Positions 45,237 through 55,880 of a DNA stretch of 64,000 nt are shown here, piece after piece. The notes beneath the pieces are model-generated. The model did no database searches and was not told where the DNA came from. It was given only the letters and a program-made list of their open reading frames with translations. Location of the stretch: NCBI GenBank assembly GCA_963920575.1, contig OY986971.1:434001-498000 (forward strand), written 5' to 3'. The stretch's first letter is position 1; each line of letters starts with the position of its first letter. The DNA is from Narthecium ossifragum. Lineage: Eukaryota; Streptophyta; Magnoliopsida; Dioscoreales; Nartheciaceae. A program made the position numbers and the translations under genes.

Positions 45237-46619
45237 TAAGTTTGTTGAGAAAATTCAGAGTGTAATTATAATATAAATGCTGATGTTTTCTGTATATGAT
45301 AAAAATACCACTGATACGTTAGACTGAAGATATTATTAGTCAGAAACAAAATATAGACAAAGACAGTAATTGCTAAAAACAAGAGATAAAAAACTATTTC
45401 ATATTAAACATTGAATATATATATATATATATATATAGCAAATTGGCAACTGATGGTATCAAAGATCAGAAAGTTCTGCCAAAAAACTATTGTTTTCTTA
45501 AAGACAATTTAAAATTAAAATATCTACTTACAAACAAACATTGTTCAAAGATAACCAACGATTTCTGAAATACAAACTAGAAGATGAAACTATAATAACA
45601 GGAAAAAAAGAAAAAGAGTCATACCTGCATTTTATGAACTCACATCCATAAATCCTCTCCACAAAGAAGCTGCATTTGGGGCACCTCTGATACTTCTTCT
45701 CCTTTGCTAGTTTTTTCATCAGGAGATCCTCCTGCGATCTCTCGTTCTCCGGCCGCTTCTGAAACTCCTCGCATGTTAGCTGCTCGTGCCACTGAACTCG
45801 GCATTGCGCGCAGACCAATCTTTGGCAATGCAGGCACTGAGCCTGCGTCAGCACCTCTCTCCGGCCCATGAATGGGAAGCCTCTCCGGCAGCCGGCGTCA
45901 TTGATCACCAGTGCCGAGCAGTCTCTATACGGGCAGTAAAATTTCATCGCCGCCGGTATCAACTCCTCGCACAATGCAGCACCCCACCTATCGGCCACCT
46001 CCGGCGGGATGATCCATCTACAGCGCTCCAGCTTCAAAAACCCAACTTTGCAGCCGGGGTCCGGGCATCCGATCGCTGTCACGTTATCGCTCACCTTCGC
46101 CCCCACATAGCTGGCTGTGCAGTCAGTGCAGTAGCTATGGGAGCAGCCACCGACTCCAAACATCTCGTAGTGGTGCTTGGATTCCATACAGATGCCGCAA
46201 TCCACTCTTATACTCCTTGAAGACTCTCCTCAATGAAAGCTTTTCGTGCTCTTTGAGCCATCTAAGAATTCTCTACGAGAAGACTCAATGGCAAATTGCA
46301 GCATGAGATCATCATCGTAGTCGCCAATGTTGATGGGATGCTTGGAATCACCACCATCTTCATGGATTTCAACAATCTCTTCCACGGCGATGGGGTGGTT
46401 CTTGCCACCATTGGGAGGAGCCCGTTCCACTACGATTGGGCGGTTCTTGTCGCCATTACGGAGACAGGAACGACCCACCTCCACCTCCAAAATTATAGGA
46501 TCATCGGGTTGAGAACCGCCTCTGTTTTCCCTTCTTCTCTTCTGGGTCTCCTCTATGATGGTCACCGGAGCTCCGGCTTCTTTAGTTGTTCTCCTCTGGC
46601 TTCCTTTGTTCGTCTCCAT

Positions 46620-47186
46620 GGTGAAGTCTCTAGTGATCGGAAACCGATGGGAGGTGGACGAGACCGGCTTGCCGGCGGACGACGGGACGAGGCATCGCTT
46701 AATGCAGGAGAACGGAGTCATCGAAACAGGGGAGTGCTTGTGGGGGAGAAGAGAGGAAAGTAGCCATCGGAGAGCAGAGCTTGTAACTGAGAAGAGAGAG
46801 TCCTGGGAGAGAGAGGACTCTTCAAGCATATCTCTCTATAAAAAACAAGATGAGATTAGAGTCCATTAGATAACTACGATCGAAAACTTGGCGAAAAAAG
46901 AGAGCTTTAAAGACCGGAAAAGAAAAAAACGCTTGAGAAATTAAAGAAATGCGTGGTTTCGATGAGAAGAAGTCGTACTCATAGATGAGAAGACCGTGAT
47001 CGACGAGGAGAATAAACCCTAGGTTTTTTTTTTCCGAGTCGAAATGGAAGTAGAAGAAGAGTCCTCTAAAGTTTGGACATTTAGATTTTTTTTGATTAGG
47101 TCTGTTTGTATTCCTTTGATTAGGTCTGTTTGTATTCCTGAGTGGAGCCTTGTAAGCCTAGAATGGACCGGAAATAGACCCAGCCA
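46620..47186. other. RBR upstream region
   Basis: The RBR frame stays open upstream to about 46829 without a better ATG. The rest is probable 5'UTR and promoter, with CTCTCTCTATA-type words. A GATTAGGTCTGTTTGTATTCCT unit is repeated side by side (47094-47115 and 47118-47139). Confidence 0.4.
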
Positions 47187-48034
47187 AACCGTTTGTTTTG
47201 TTCGAATGGAGCCCATTCCAATAATTCTAACACCTTTTTGGCTGGAATCACATTCAAGTGCATTTGGTTCATACCATGGTCGATAACCGACAATCCAAAC
47301 CCCGACGCCGACCTTTGCCGGAACCCATCATCCACGGCCTCCAAACCGCCTCCAACTACCGACCTCCGTCCTTCCTTCCTCCACCTTTCTTCACCCTCGA
47401 GATCGCCACCTCCGTCAATGATTGTCGGCAACCCAAACCACCCAAACCCCAACACCGACTTCCACCAGAACCCATCATCCACGGCCTCCAAACCGCCTCA
47501 ACCATCGCCAAAACAACTACCGACCTCCGTCCTTCCCTCCTCCACTTCCTTTCACCCTTGAGACCGCCTCCTCCGTCGCCACTCACTGGCAACCCAAACC
47601 CCAACGCCGACCTCCATCGAAACCCATCATCCACGACGCCCTCGTTCCTATGAAACGCCTCCAAAAGCCTCGTCCTAGCCTCCGGGACCTCTCCCTCCAT
47701 CCAAGCCTCAATCCCAACCTCCGACTGTCTGCAACCACCTTCTTCCTAAGCTCCACTGTCAACCATCACCGATCTGTCGCCTCCATCGATCGACCAGATT
47801 CGAGATCACCAATTTCTTGTAATCCTTCCCATGCCCTTGGATCCCTTTGACGGGCTTCTCCAGTCATTGATCATAGTCGGTGAGCTTTCTGGCCTCATGA
47901 TCTATCCTTGACCTTCAGTCTCCATTTCAGCGCCAAACAAACATCACAAACCACTTTATTTCAATTCATTCCACTGGAATCATATTCTATTCCAACGTTC
48001 CATTTCAGAACACTCTAACGAAACAAACAAACGA
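47187..48034. mobile_element. unclassified element with internal tandem repeat, next to the LINE
   Basis: The left side (CCGTTTGTTTTGTTCGAATGGA, 47187 on) is inverted at the right side (reverse complement near 48034: TCGTTTGTTTGTTTCGTTAG). The body holds 2-3 copies of a roughly 140-160-bp CCGACC/CCAAACC-rich unit starting near 47289, 47427 and 47588, with the phrase CCATCATCCACG in each. Proline-rich ORFs in several frames are by-products of this C-rich repeat, not genes. Confidence 0.5.
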
Positions 48035-49359
48035 TCTGTGAGGCTGCTGATGACCTAAGACTGGGTATCAAGTGGAAACCAGGAGATCAAAGCAAGGTGA
48101 ATGTCCTCGGTGACTGCTGGGTGTTGGATGAGGCTCTTCGCAATTGTCCGGCCATGGTTGGGATGGATGTCCATGAGGACCTGTTAGTTGAAGACCTTAG
48201 AGTTGGTGAGGTGTGGGATAGAGGAAAGCTTGCTGCGTTGTTTCACCATGACATTGTTGAAGCTATTGAAGACCTACCAGCGATTGTTAGCGGAGCGCGA
48301 GATAGCTGGAGATGGGAATTCAATAAAGAAGGTAAGGTCACAGCTGCCTCTGCCTACCAAATGCTCCTACAGAGGTTTCGGTTAGGAATTCGTGAAGCTC
48401 CGGATGCTTGTTGGGATAACATATGGAGATTACCAGCTAATCCTCGAGTCAAAATGTTTATATGGAAGGCTATGCGGGGGAAGTTAGCAGTTCGTGACAA
48501 ACTTTGGAGAATAGGTATCTCCTCAGATCGAGATTGCCCACGTTGCAGGGCAGCTTGGGAGACAGTCCCTCACTCTCTCTTTGAATGCAAAGCTACAAGA
48601 TGTGTCCTTGATGAGCTGCTAGTGCAGGCAGGGGTTGGGATTTGCGATTGGGATGCAGAGAACCTAGTGGGTGCTCTGCTGCGCTCATCTAGCCAATCTG
48701 ATGTTCGTCGACTTAAGGCATTCCTGACCTACGGATTGTGGCTGAGTTGGAAAGACCGGAACCTTTTGGTTTTTGAAGACAAGAGAGAAGATCTGGAGGT
48801 GCTGGCAAGACGGGCACGACGGCTAGCAGAGGAGTCGCTTATGAGAGGGGAGGCCCCGCAGGAACATAGGGAAGAGGGATATTGGGTGACCCAAGTAGAT
48901 GTCTCGCGGGAATTCAGCCGTGGTTCCTCTGCTGTCGGGGCAATTGGCCTTGATAGTTTGGGCAGCTATGTATGGGTTCGTGACGAGTCCTTGCAAACAA
49001 GCTCAGTCATTGAAGCAGAGTTAACTGCTCTACTTAAAGGCATAGAGTGGTCAGCGTCAGATCAGAGACGGAAGTTGATTGTAGAATCTGATGTCAAGTA
49101 TGTTGTGGAGATTGTCAATGGACAAAGGACCTGGCTTGAAGGAACGCAAAGTATAGTGAGGTCGATTTGGCGGCTTATGAGTAGTTTTGAATCTATAATG
49201 GTTTTGTATATACATAGATCCGCAAATGTTAAGGCGGACAAGGTTGCTAAAAGGTGTAGAGAGAAAAGCACCAATGTGGAGTGGCAACTCGAGGAAGGGC
49301 TCGATGCCCTTGCTCGTGTGCTATAAATAAAATTCCTTAGCCATTCGGGCTCATCTCAT

Positions 49360-49394
<35 letters not shown>
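48035..49394 (+). mobile_element. 5'-truncated LINE (L1-type) with RNase H domain and poly(A) tail
   Basis: An open frame from about 48040 to 49326 encodes the C-terminal part of a plant LINE ORF2. It has the zinc-binding reverse-transcriptase segment (AYQMLLQRF, WDNIWRLPANPRVKMFIWKAMRGKLAVRDKLWR, CPRCRAAWETVPHSLFECKATR), then an RNase H-like domain (IEAELTALLKGIEWS, LIVESDVKYVVEIVNG, HRSANVKADKVAKRCRE). A short 3'UTR ending GGGCTCATCTCATC and about 33 A complete the copy. The reverse-transcriptase core is absent through 5' truncation. The remaining frame has no stops, so the insertion is young or came from an intact source. No clear target duplication was found. It abuts the tandem-repeat element to its left. 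Confidence 0.9.
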
Positions 49395-49396
<2 letters not shown>

Positions 49397-49808
49397 AAGA
49401 AGAGATATTAAATATCACAAAACCCCATGAGCTCCTGGAAGACACATGGACTTCTGAGTTCTGCCCCTCAAAAACATGGGTCATTTCAGAAATTTATCGT
49501 ACCTCGACATTAATATGGAGTAATTTGCATAATATTGTTCTTTATTTGCAACTTTCGGTCAATTTTTTATTTGTTGCCATATTAGGGACACTTTTCACGA
49601 TGAATAAAATATCTTCAATTATTTTGACTCACTAAGAAAAAACAATCGTGTATCAAAACATCCACAACTCGGAAGATGTTGCTGCTTAATAAGAAAAAAC
49701 GATTGTGTATCAAACTAATAAAAGTGCAGGACATGTAAAGCTTCTCATGACGTAGGTTGTCAGATCCCATGCTGGTTATGTGATCCAATTAGTTTTTTTT
49801 TTATTAGT
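49395..49808. other. AT-rich intergenic DNA
   Basis: A phrase of the AAGAAAAAACGATTGTGTATCAAA type occurs twice (about 49633-49658 and 49690-49714), a short local repeat. No gene is seen. Confidence 0.4.
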
Positions 49809-49811
49809 TAA

Positions 49812-49962
49812 GAGTCCGTTTGGATCGAGGATAAGTATGTATAAACCCTATTTATGCATGCAAGCATTTGATCCATAATCTTACATAACTATTTTTAATG
49901 CTTACATAACTTTTCCTTTATCCAACATACAAACTTATTCTATCCTTAATTCAAACGGACCC
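49812..49962. mobile_element. 151-bp Tourist-like MITE
   Basis: TAA at 49809-49811 and 49963-49965. The left end is GAGTCCGTTTGGATCGAGGATAAG and the right end in reverse complement is GGGTCCGTTTGAATTAAGGATAGA. The arms pair nearly end to end. No coding. Confidence 0.8.
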
Positions 49963-49965
49963 TAA

Positions 49966-51761
49966 GCCTTTTCACCTTTGATTTATGGGGGCAACGACCT
50001 ACATTTTCAAACCAATTTGAGGGCCTTAGGATTGGACTCAAGACCAACCAGTTACCACATGTTAGAGAGGAAATCTAACCGTTGACTGGTCAAATAGTCA
50101 AAGTCAAAATCCTATTCCACACTTAAGTATCAGATGATTGCAGTTGAGTTCTACTCTTTCGAATTAACGAACCAGAGATGTCAAGTAATATGGAAATCTA
50201 GATTAGACCTAATTAAATAATCTAATTATCAAGATTAACTCTAAATTACCCTAAGAAAAGCCTTAAATTATCTAAGATTACGGAATTAATTAAGTAAGGC
50301 AGTAAAACTCCTAAAATTAACTTATTCTAATGGAAAACAGTAAATAAAGCTTAAAGAACAGAAAGCGTAAAAGAATACTGATAAAACCTAAATTAATCTT
50401 AAAATACTCCTATGATCATCAAGAAAAGAAAACAGTAATTAAAAGACTAGTTTAATCTAATCTAAAACCAATTTAACTTAACTAAATCTTCAATAATCTT
50501 ATATCAAACTATGCGGAAGCAAAACAGAAACGGACAGAAATGAACAGAAACCATTAATCTAGAACTAAAGAAAAGAAACAAAAGGAAGAAGCGATTAAAA
50601 CGACTACATTATCTAGATTATACTAAGAAAGCAATAAAGAAAGCCATTAATCAAACTGAAAGCTTTATTAATCAACTTACAGGTACATAAGAAACGAAAG
50701 CCATGCTTAAGAGCATGTTACAGATTGTCGGGGGGGTTTACAGTGGAGAAGAGAAGCTATTTATCCTATGAACTAAATAACTGCTCCCGCCTTGAGGGTT
50801 GATGGCGTAAAAGGAGGAGATCGTGTGTGAACTGCTCCATAACAGTTTCTCCCACGTTCATGTCTGGTTGGAGAGTACACGTGGTCGATGCTCGTTCGTT
50901 GCATACGTCACGATTACGCTGCCTTACTTATCGTTTCTTGTCCACGTCATACCTGCATGTGTTTTTTTAACCATATTTGGCACACGTGTTAATTGCTTTT
51001 GGCATATCCAATTGTGACTTTTGGGCGATTATTGTCCTTAGTCCCTTAAATGATGGTGCCATATGGACGATATCATCCATTTGGTCAATATTCTATCGTC
51101 CATTTGGTCGATAGGATTCCATCGTTCATTTGGTCGATAGTCTATCGTTCATTTAATCGATAGGTTCCATCTGGTTGATATAGTTATCGTCCATTTAATC
51201 ATTACTTTTTTCTCACGTGTCCGTCATTAATGAGTTAGCCATTATTTTGGCTAACACCACCATCAAGCACGCACTGGGTACTAACCACTTGAGTCGCGGG
51301 CTGTTAGATCCAATCAAGTTCGTGGAAGCTGATGATGGAAGTCTTAATTTAATTTATAGTACATATTGTCAGCAAAGATTAATATCACATCTTCGGTTCC
51401 CAATCTCAAACTTGGAACTAGTTTTAATCATCAAGCAATAATCTTAAACTTCCTTCAGTTTCTATCATCAAAATAATACAAGCGAAAAGGAGTGTTCTGA
51501 GAAATTAAATTATTCTTTATGGATCTGGTTTATCTTCACAAGGAAGGAGTCCTTCATCAGAAGCCATCCAGCTTCCATGGAGATACCCCCAGAAAAGATC
51601 TCCTGAAGCAACTCCTAAGAAAGGTATAAGTCATGAAGGTACTTCCACATGGCTTGAAACCCAGGAAAAGCTACACCCCCCAAGGCCCAAAGTATATATA
51701 AACAATAACACAGGAAGACCTGAAGGAGAGAAGAGAGGGGATTCTAGTTAACACTGAGAGA
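49966..51761. other. AT-rich intergenic DNA upstream of the LEA_2 gene
   Basis: Low-complexity stretches rich in AATCTAA/TTAAAC words (50180-50660), then a short tandem array at 51060-51205 built on ATCGTCCATTTGGTCGATAG units of roughly 25-30 bp. 51480-51761 is likely promoter and 5'UTR of the next gene, with TATATATAAAC at 51691-51701. No gene is seen. Confidence 0.45.
51060..51205. repeat. short tandem repeat with CCATTTGGTCGATAG units
   Basis: At least five diverged units of a CATTTGGTCGATA-type phrase in 145 bp. Paired CGATAG/CTATCG words inside the units could form small hairpins. Confidence 0.7.
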
Positions 51762-52986
51762 ATGCACACAAAACATCCACACCTCGGAAGATGTTGTTGT
51801 TGTCTTCTTTGTCTTGTCCTCCTCAGCATAACAACAGTAGCTGCAGCTGCCATTCTTCTCATAATATTTGTTCTCAAACCAAAGAAGCCCATCTTCCAAC
51901 TTCATTCCATACAACTGGACTCTCTCAATCTTGATGCTGTTGTTGCTGCTGCTGCTGCTAACAAGGAAGTGAATGCCTCCTCTTTCTCAATGGCAGCTTC
52001 ATTGCTATTTGTCACTCAGAATCCCAATAAGCTTGGAATAGGATATGGATCAACGGTTCTTGAAGTGCTATACGATACAGAGCCCGTGGCGGTGATCAAG
52101 GTGCCGGCGTTCTACCAGCCCCCGGATAGTTGGAACGTGACTGTCCTGATGCATGTCATCTTCCTGCCCTTGGATCTCAGTAGATTCATCCAAGACGGAG
52201 TTTTTTCGCCGCAGAATGGAGGCCAAGTTTTTGAGATACAAGTAGCTGGTGGCATTACTGCTCAACTGCATGTCATGAACTTTGCCCTTCCCAAGATCAA
52301 GGTTGGTTTGTTCTCAATTTCTCATGAATTCATCTCATCATGCAGTACTACACTCAGGGGTGAGCAGAACCGAACCGAACCCGAAAAATCGAACCGAACC
52401 GAATTAGTTCGGTCCATTCGGTTCGGTTCTTCGGTCCATTCGGTTCGGTTCGGTTCTTGAAAAAAAACTTCGGTTCTCGGTTCGGTTCGGTTCTTGAAAA
52501 AAAAATTCGGTTCGATTCGGGTTAGAACCGAATAACCCGACTACCCATTAACCCGTTAACCTAAACTACCCACTAACCCAAACTACTCACTAACCGAAAT
52601 TTTCGGGATCGAAATTTTCGATTCGGTTCGGTTCCAAGCCGAATTTCGGTTCTGTTCGGTTCCAATTATTTTGGAACCGAAAAATTCGGTTCGTTCGGTT
52701 CCAATTATTTTGGAACCGAAAAATTCGGTTCGGTTCGGTTCGGTTCCAATGGCAATTCGGTTCGGTTCGGTTCTCTAAAATCTGGATCGAAAAAAATTCG
52801 GTTCTTTGGTTCTGGACCAAGAACCGAACCGAAGAACCGAATGCTCACCCCTAACTAAGGAAATAATATGAAAGGTTTAATTTGTTTTTGTTTCTGCAGG
52901 TCTCACTTGATTGCAGGATAGACTTAGATTATCATGGTGTTACACTCAGCAAAGAAATTAGTTCTATAAAGGCACATAAGGTATAA
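51762..52986 (+). CDS. LEA_2/NHL-type membrane-anchored protein
   Basis: Two exons, 51762-52301 and 52900-52986, spliced GT/AG in frame to 208 residues. After a short Cys-rich N-terminus (GRCCCCLLC) there is one membrane segment at about 14-35 (LVLLSITTVAAAAILLIIFVL), then KPKKPIFQLHSIQLDSLNL. That is the usual start of the NDR1/HIN1-like and late embryogenesis abundant group 2 fold. The domain continues with LLFVTQNPNKLGIGYGSTVLEVLYD and ends VSLDCRIDLDYH. In the family these are plasma-membrane proteins with the LEA_2 beta-sandwich outside, linked to defence or stress; the exact role is unknown here. A run of Ala codons (VVAAAAAN) is unusual in the fold. The intron is occupied by a fold-back element (52355-52853). 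A TATATATAAA box lies at about 51691. Confidence 0.85.
52355..52853. mobile_element. fold-back hAT-like element made of CGGTT/AACCG repeats, inside the LEA_2 intron
   Basis: The left end is CAGGGGTGAGCA and the right end in reverse complement is TAGGGGTGAGCA. Between them are dozens of GGTTCGGTTC and GAACCGAACC units in opposite orientations, so the transcript can fold extensively on itself. The flanks ACTACACT and ACTAAGGA are a poor 8-bp match. It has no coding capacity; long ORFs here are repeat artefacts. Confidence 0.7.
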
Positions 52987-53141
52987 ATACACACTCCAAC
53001 TAGTATATATTTTATTTCTTTTAGAACAAATGAGATGATTGATTCAACTTGGGTGGTGTTTCTGATGTATTAATTGCAGGCCCTTGTTCTTTCCAACTTC
53101 CCACATGTCACTCAGAGATGTTCTTTGGCCCTTTGTTTATG

Positions 53142-53172
<31 letters not shown>

Positions 53173-54401
53173 CAATTGTACAGGCATCGAATGCTCACAA
53201 ATAATAGAGTTGCAAATTAATATGAGTTTTTGCATCTTCTTGTCCTATATTTGTTCTTTTCCTAGTTACTCTCTTTGCCTTTGTAGACAACTAGACATGA
53301 TCGCAATCGGACTCGGGCCAGGCTTTCCTCTTACATTAACAACGAAGGTTCGTTCATGCCCAAGCCTGGCCCGCTCGAGAAATCGAGTCTATAATCGCGG
53401 CCAAGGATGGTTGTTAAGAAAACGAGGGTTTATTACATGTGGGCTGGGCCGGGCCTATTGGTTGGAGAATCAATAGCCCGCCCAAATAAATTGGCACTTA
53501 AAGTGGGGATCAAGCTCGGCCCAATAGCAGGATTGTTTCGAGCGTGCCAAACACGACTCGACCCACCAGACCAGTTCATCATAGTTGAGCCGAATGTTTA
53601 CAGATCGAGCATTTCAAGGTCAGACCGGAGTCGACTTGACTGACCTGACCCAAGTCAGACTCACTAGGTTCAACTTACCCTTAGGTAGCAAGCTAGTAAG
53701 CCCCACTTGGAGTCCAACTCCAAGTCAGGTTTCCCTAATTTAAGAAATTACTACTTTATTATAGTTCTATTAGGATTTATTGTTTTACTTACTTTCCAAG
53801 TCTTTTCTTTTTATTTGAGTCATATTTGAGATATAAGTTCTACCATGGATGATTAAGTCTAAGAAGATAGCTGTAGATATAGTTTAGTCTTAAGAGTCAA
53901 TGCTCTATATAAGAAGCACCTCTCACTTTCACATCTATGCAAGCAAATAATTATTTTTCATTAACGAAACGTTGTTTCGTTGATTAGGCTGATTGAGTGA
54001 AGAGGAGGTTGGGTGAAGCATCCTCTTTTAAATTATATTCTTCTCTGTATTTTTCTCCACATTTTTCCTATTTTTTAGCTTTTTTCTAGCCTTATCCTTA
54101 CTTTCTCTCTCCTCTCTCCCTGTCGGCTCACATGTGGCTCACCTCCAAGCCGGGACAACATCGTCCCGGCTCTCTCCGGCTCCACCCCGGTTCATCCCAA
54201 GCCGACGCCCTTCGCCGCCTGTCGCCACCGCTAGAGGTGTTAGGGGTCCATTTAATAGCCTGCTGGGACTACATATCAGGAAAAAAAAGGGCAAAGGATG
54301 TGTAGAACACACGGATGACTATAATTTCCTTTGGAGGAGGATACAAAAGCGTTGTTGTCTTGCGGTGGGCAAACTATTGCAGATCAACTAATGGACCTTA
54401 T
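52987..54401. other. LEA_2 3' region and repeat-derived DNA
   Basis: Contains a (TA)n run (53140-53167), a GGGCC/GGCCCG-rich patch (53300-53640) resembling the repeat near 7.0 kb, and at about 53700-54060 an LTR-like stretch. The last has CTATATAAGAAGCACCTCTC, then a leader and a T-rich tail, reminiscent of a solo LTR. Ends could not be fixed. No gene is supported. Confidence 0.4.
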
Positions 54402-54608
54402 GGTCCCGTTTGGTATGGGAATAAAAGTTATTTTGAATTAAGTAGTAATGATTATTGGGATAATGAAAAAATAGAGAGGAGTGGTAGGTGGAATGAGGAT
54501 AACTTTTTATGAATGTTTGAAGATAAAGTGTGGAATAAGGGGAATATTCCCCCCTTAACCCGGGATAAAAGTTATCCCGGGTTAACTATCCCCGTACCAA
54601 ACGGGGCC
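54402..54608. mobile_element. 207-bp MITE with CCCGTTTGGTA ends
   Basis: The left end is GGTCCCGTTTGGTATGGGAA and the right end in reverse complement is GGCCCCGTTTGGTACGGGGA. TAT precedes and follows the element, a 3-bp duplication. Subterminal AAAGTTATTTT and GATAACTTTTTATG words are shared. No coding. Confidence 0.7.
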
Positions 54609-55880
54609 TATAGGAGAAATTTATTACACGTGCAAACTAACATGGATAGCTATAATAACTATAGACCAGGACAAAACAAGTTCCTGTGCATTTGTAGCGT
54701 GACAGAGGCCACTGGCAGTAATATCTCCAAATATATATATATGTATCTGTTATATAAGATCCGGTGCATTCTATCATGCGACCGAGGATGCCCGATTCAA
54801 ATTATGTCTGAATATAAAGACAATCGAGATGAAGCCACGTGAGGCGGTGGTTATTGGGTGATTAGGAAAGAGAGAGAGGAGTAGTGGGGCGATGCTTACC
54901 CATGTCATGGCTTGCACTATAACTAAAAGAGGGCAAAGATTTCCGCACTATTTGTGTCTAGATTCTAGAGGGGTTTCGTAGTGGTTTAGGTAGCAAATTT
55001 ACGCATGTTAAGCAGTTAGATTCCAATTTGGAACTTAGGAAAAAGTGGTGAAGCGTCTAATGCGACAGATAGCTAACAACGGGGGAGTGTCGTCCATCAA
55101 GGAATGGGATATGCCACTAGCCTAGCCTAGCCCACCAAATTGGTCGGCTGGCACCGGCTGGGTCCTTTCACAGCAAACCTTAGTGCTGGAATTTGGTGGC
55201 CGATTGGCCTCGTCAAATAAATCCACAGGCGGACGGATTGATGCGATGTTTGAGGTGCCTGAAGCTTTTGCCTCATGTGGAAAGCTTGACCATCGAGAGC
55301 CATGCCCTCAGCGCAGTTCGATGGGCTAGAAGACTCGTTCCTCCGCCTCCGAGCTTTGCCGAAGATTTCAGGAAGATATGAAGAATATTGGATAAAATGA
55401 AGAAATACGTAGTAATATATTGATGTCAACGAGGAGGCGAATATAGAAGCCAGTAAATCGGCAAAACTCGAAGCCAAAGATGAGTCGAGCCGAATGAGTG
55501 ATCTCCTGCGTGAGATCATAGGTGAAAGAATCATCTCGTCCCGACTTTGTGGTCTCAAGAGTATTTTGCCGATCCGAAACATTGTATTTGTACCATGATG
55601 ACTGAAACTTTTCCCATTTATCTCAGTTGTAACAATTACACAGGTCTGTAAACTAATCTTATGGCTAGAAAATATTGATATCAACACTTAAGAGTTAAGA
55701 CTTGCACTGCATGTTTAACTTTCTTTAGCCCGGTCATTGCATCATGCACATAATCTCAAAAACTAGAGACAAGAGCAAATCACAATTGAGGCATCTATAA
55801 TACAATTGAAAAGGGCTTCAAATAAAAAAGAGAAATAATTCATATGGGACGAGATATGTACACATTATCTGCTCTCGGAG
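54609..55880. other. intergenic DNA, possible decayed gene fragment near 55150-55380
   Basis: On the plus strand at 55193-55381 a frame reads LMRCLRCLKLLPHVESLTIES then ALSAVRWARRLVPPPPSFAED. It faintly recalls leucine-rich-repeat ends of plant resistance-type proteins but is too short to assign. The overlapping longer minus-strand ORF has no recognisable motif. Nothing else is seen. Confidence 0.3.

Larger units (their letters stand above)
44171..46619 (-). pseudogene. RBR (RING1-IBR-RING2) E3 ubiquitin ligase gene with one in-frame TGA
   Basis: Two exons: 46619-45625 and 44273-44171, with GT/AG borders and an in-frame join (AAATGCAG to GTGTGG). Total length is 366 codons. The ATG at 46619 opens METNKGSQRRTT. 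Codon 130 (46232-46230) is TGA. The same frame then continues without a break through GESSRSIRVDCGICMES into RING1 (CGIC, GCSHSYC, CTDC), the IBR Cys cluster and RING2 (CPKCSFFVERIYGCEFIKC across the splice to CGYCFCYGC). The presumed catalytic Cys of RING2, in YGC, is kept. The zinc ligands look complete, so the stop is the only damage I see. CAT-TGA could come from CAT-CGA by one CpG transition. It may be a young pseudogene, a sequence error, or use an internal start such as the Met after CGIC. The intron hosts a LINE fragment and a MITE. In the family such proteins pass ubiquitin through a RING2 cysteine. Confidence 0.8.

Noticed and set aside
47193..47850. Proline-rich ORFs of 120-140 codons
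   Set aside because: Open in three overlapping frames because of a C-rich tandem repeat; no start context, domain or splice partner.
52590..52820. Asn/Arg/Thr-rich ORF
   Set aside because: Translation of the CGGTT repeat in the fold-back element, not a protein gene.
55127..55687. 186-codon minus-strand ORF
   Set aside because: No recognisable motif; the opposite strand has an equally plausible decayed fragment. Not called as a gene.
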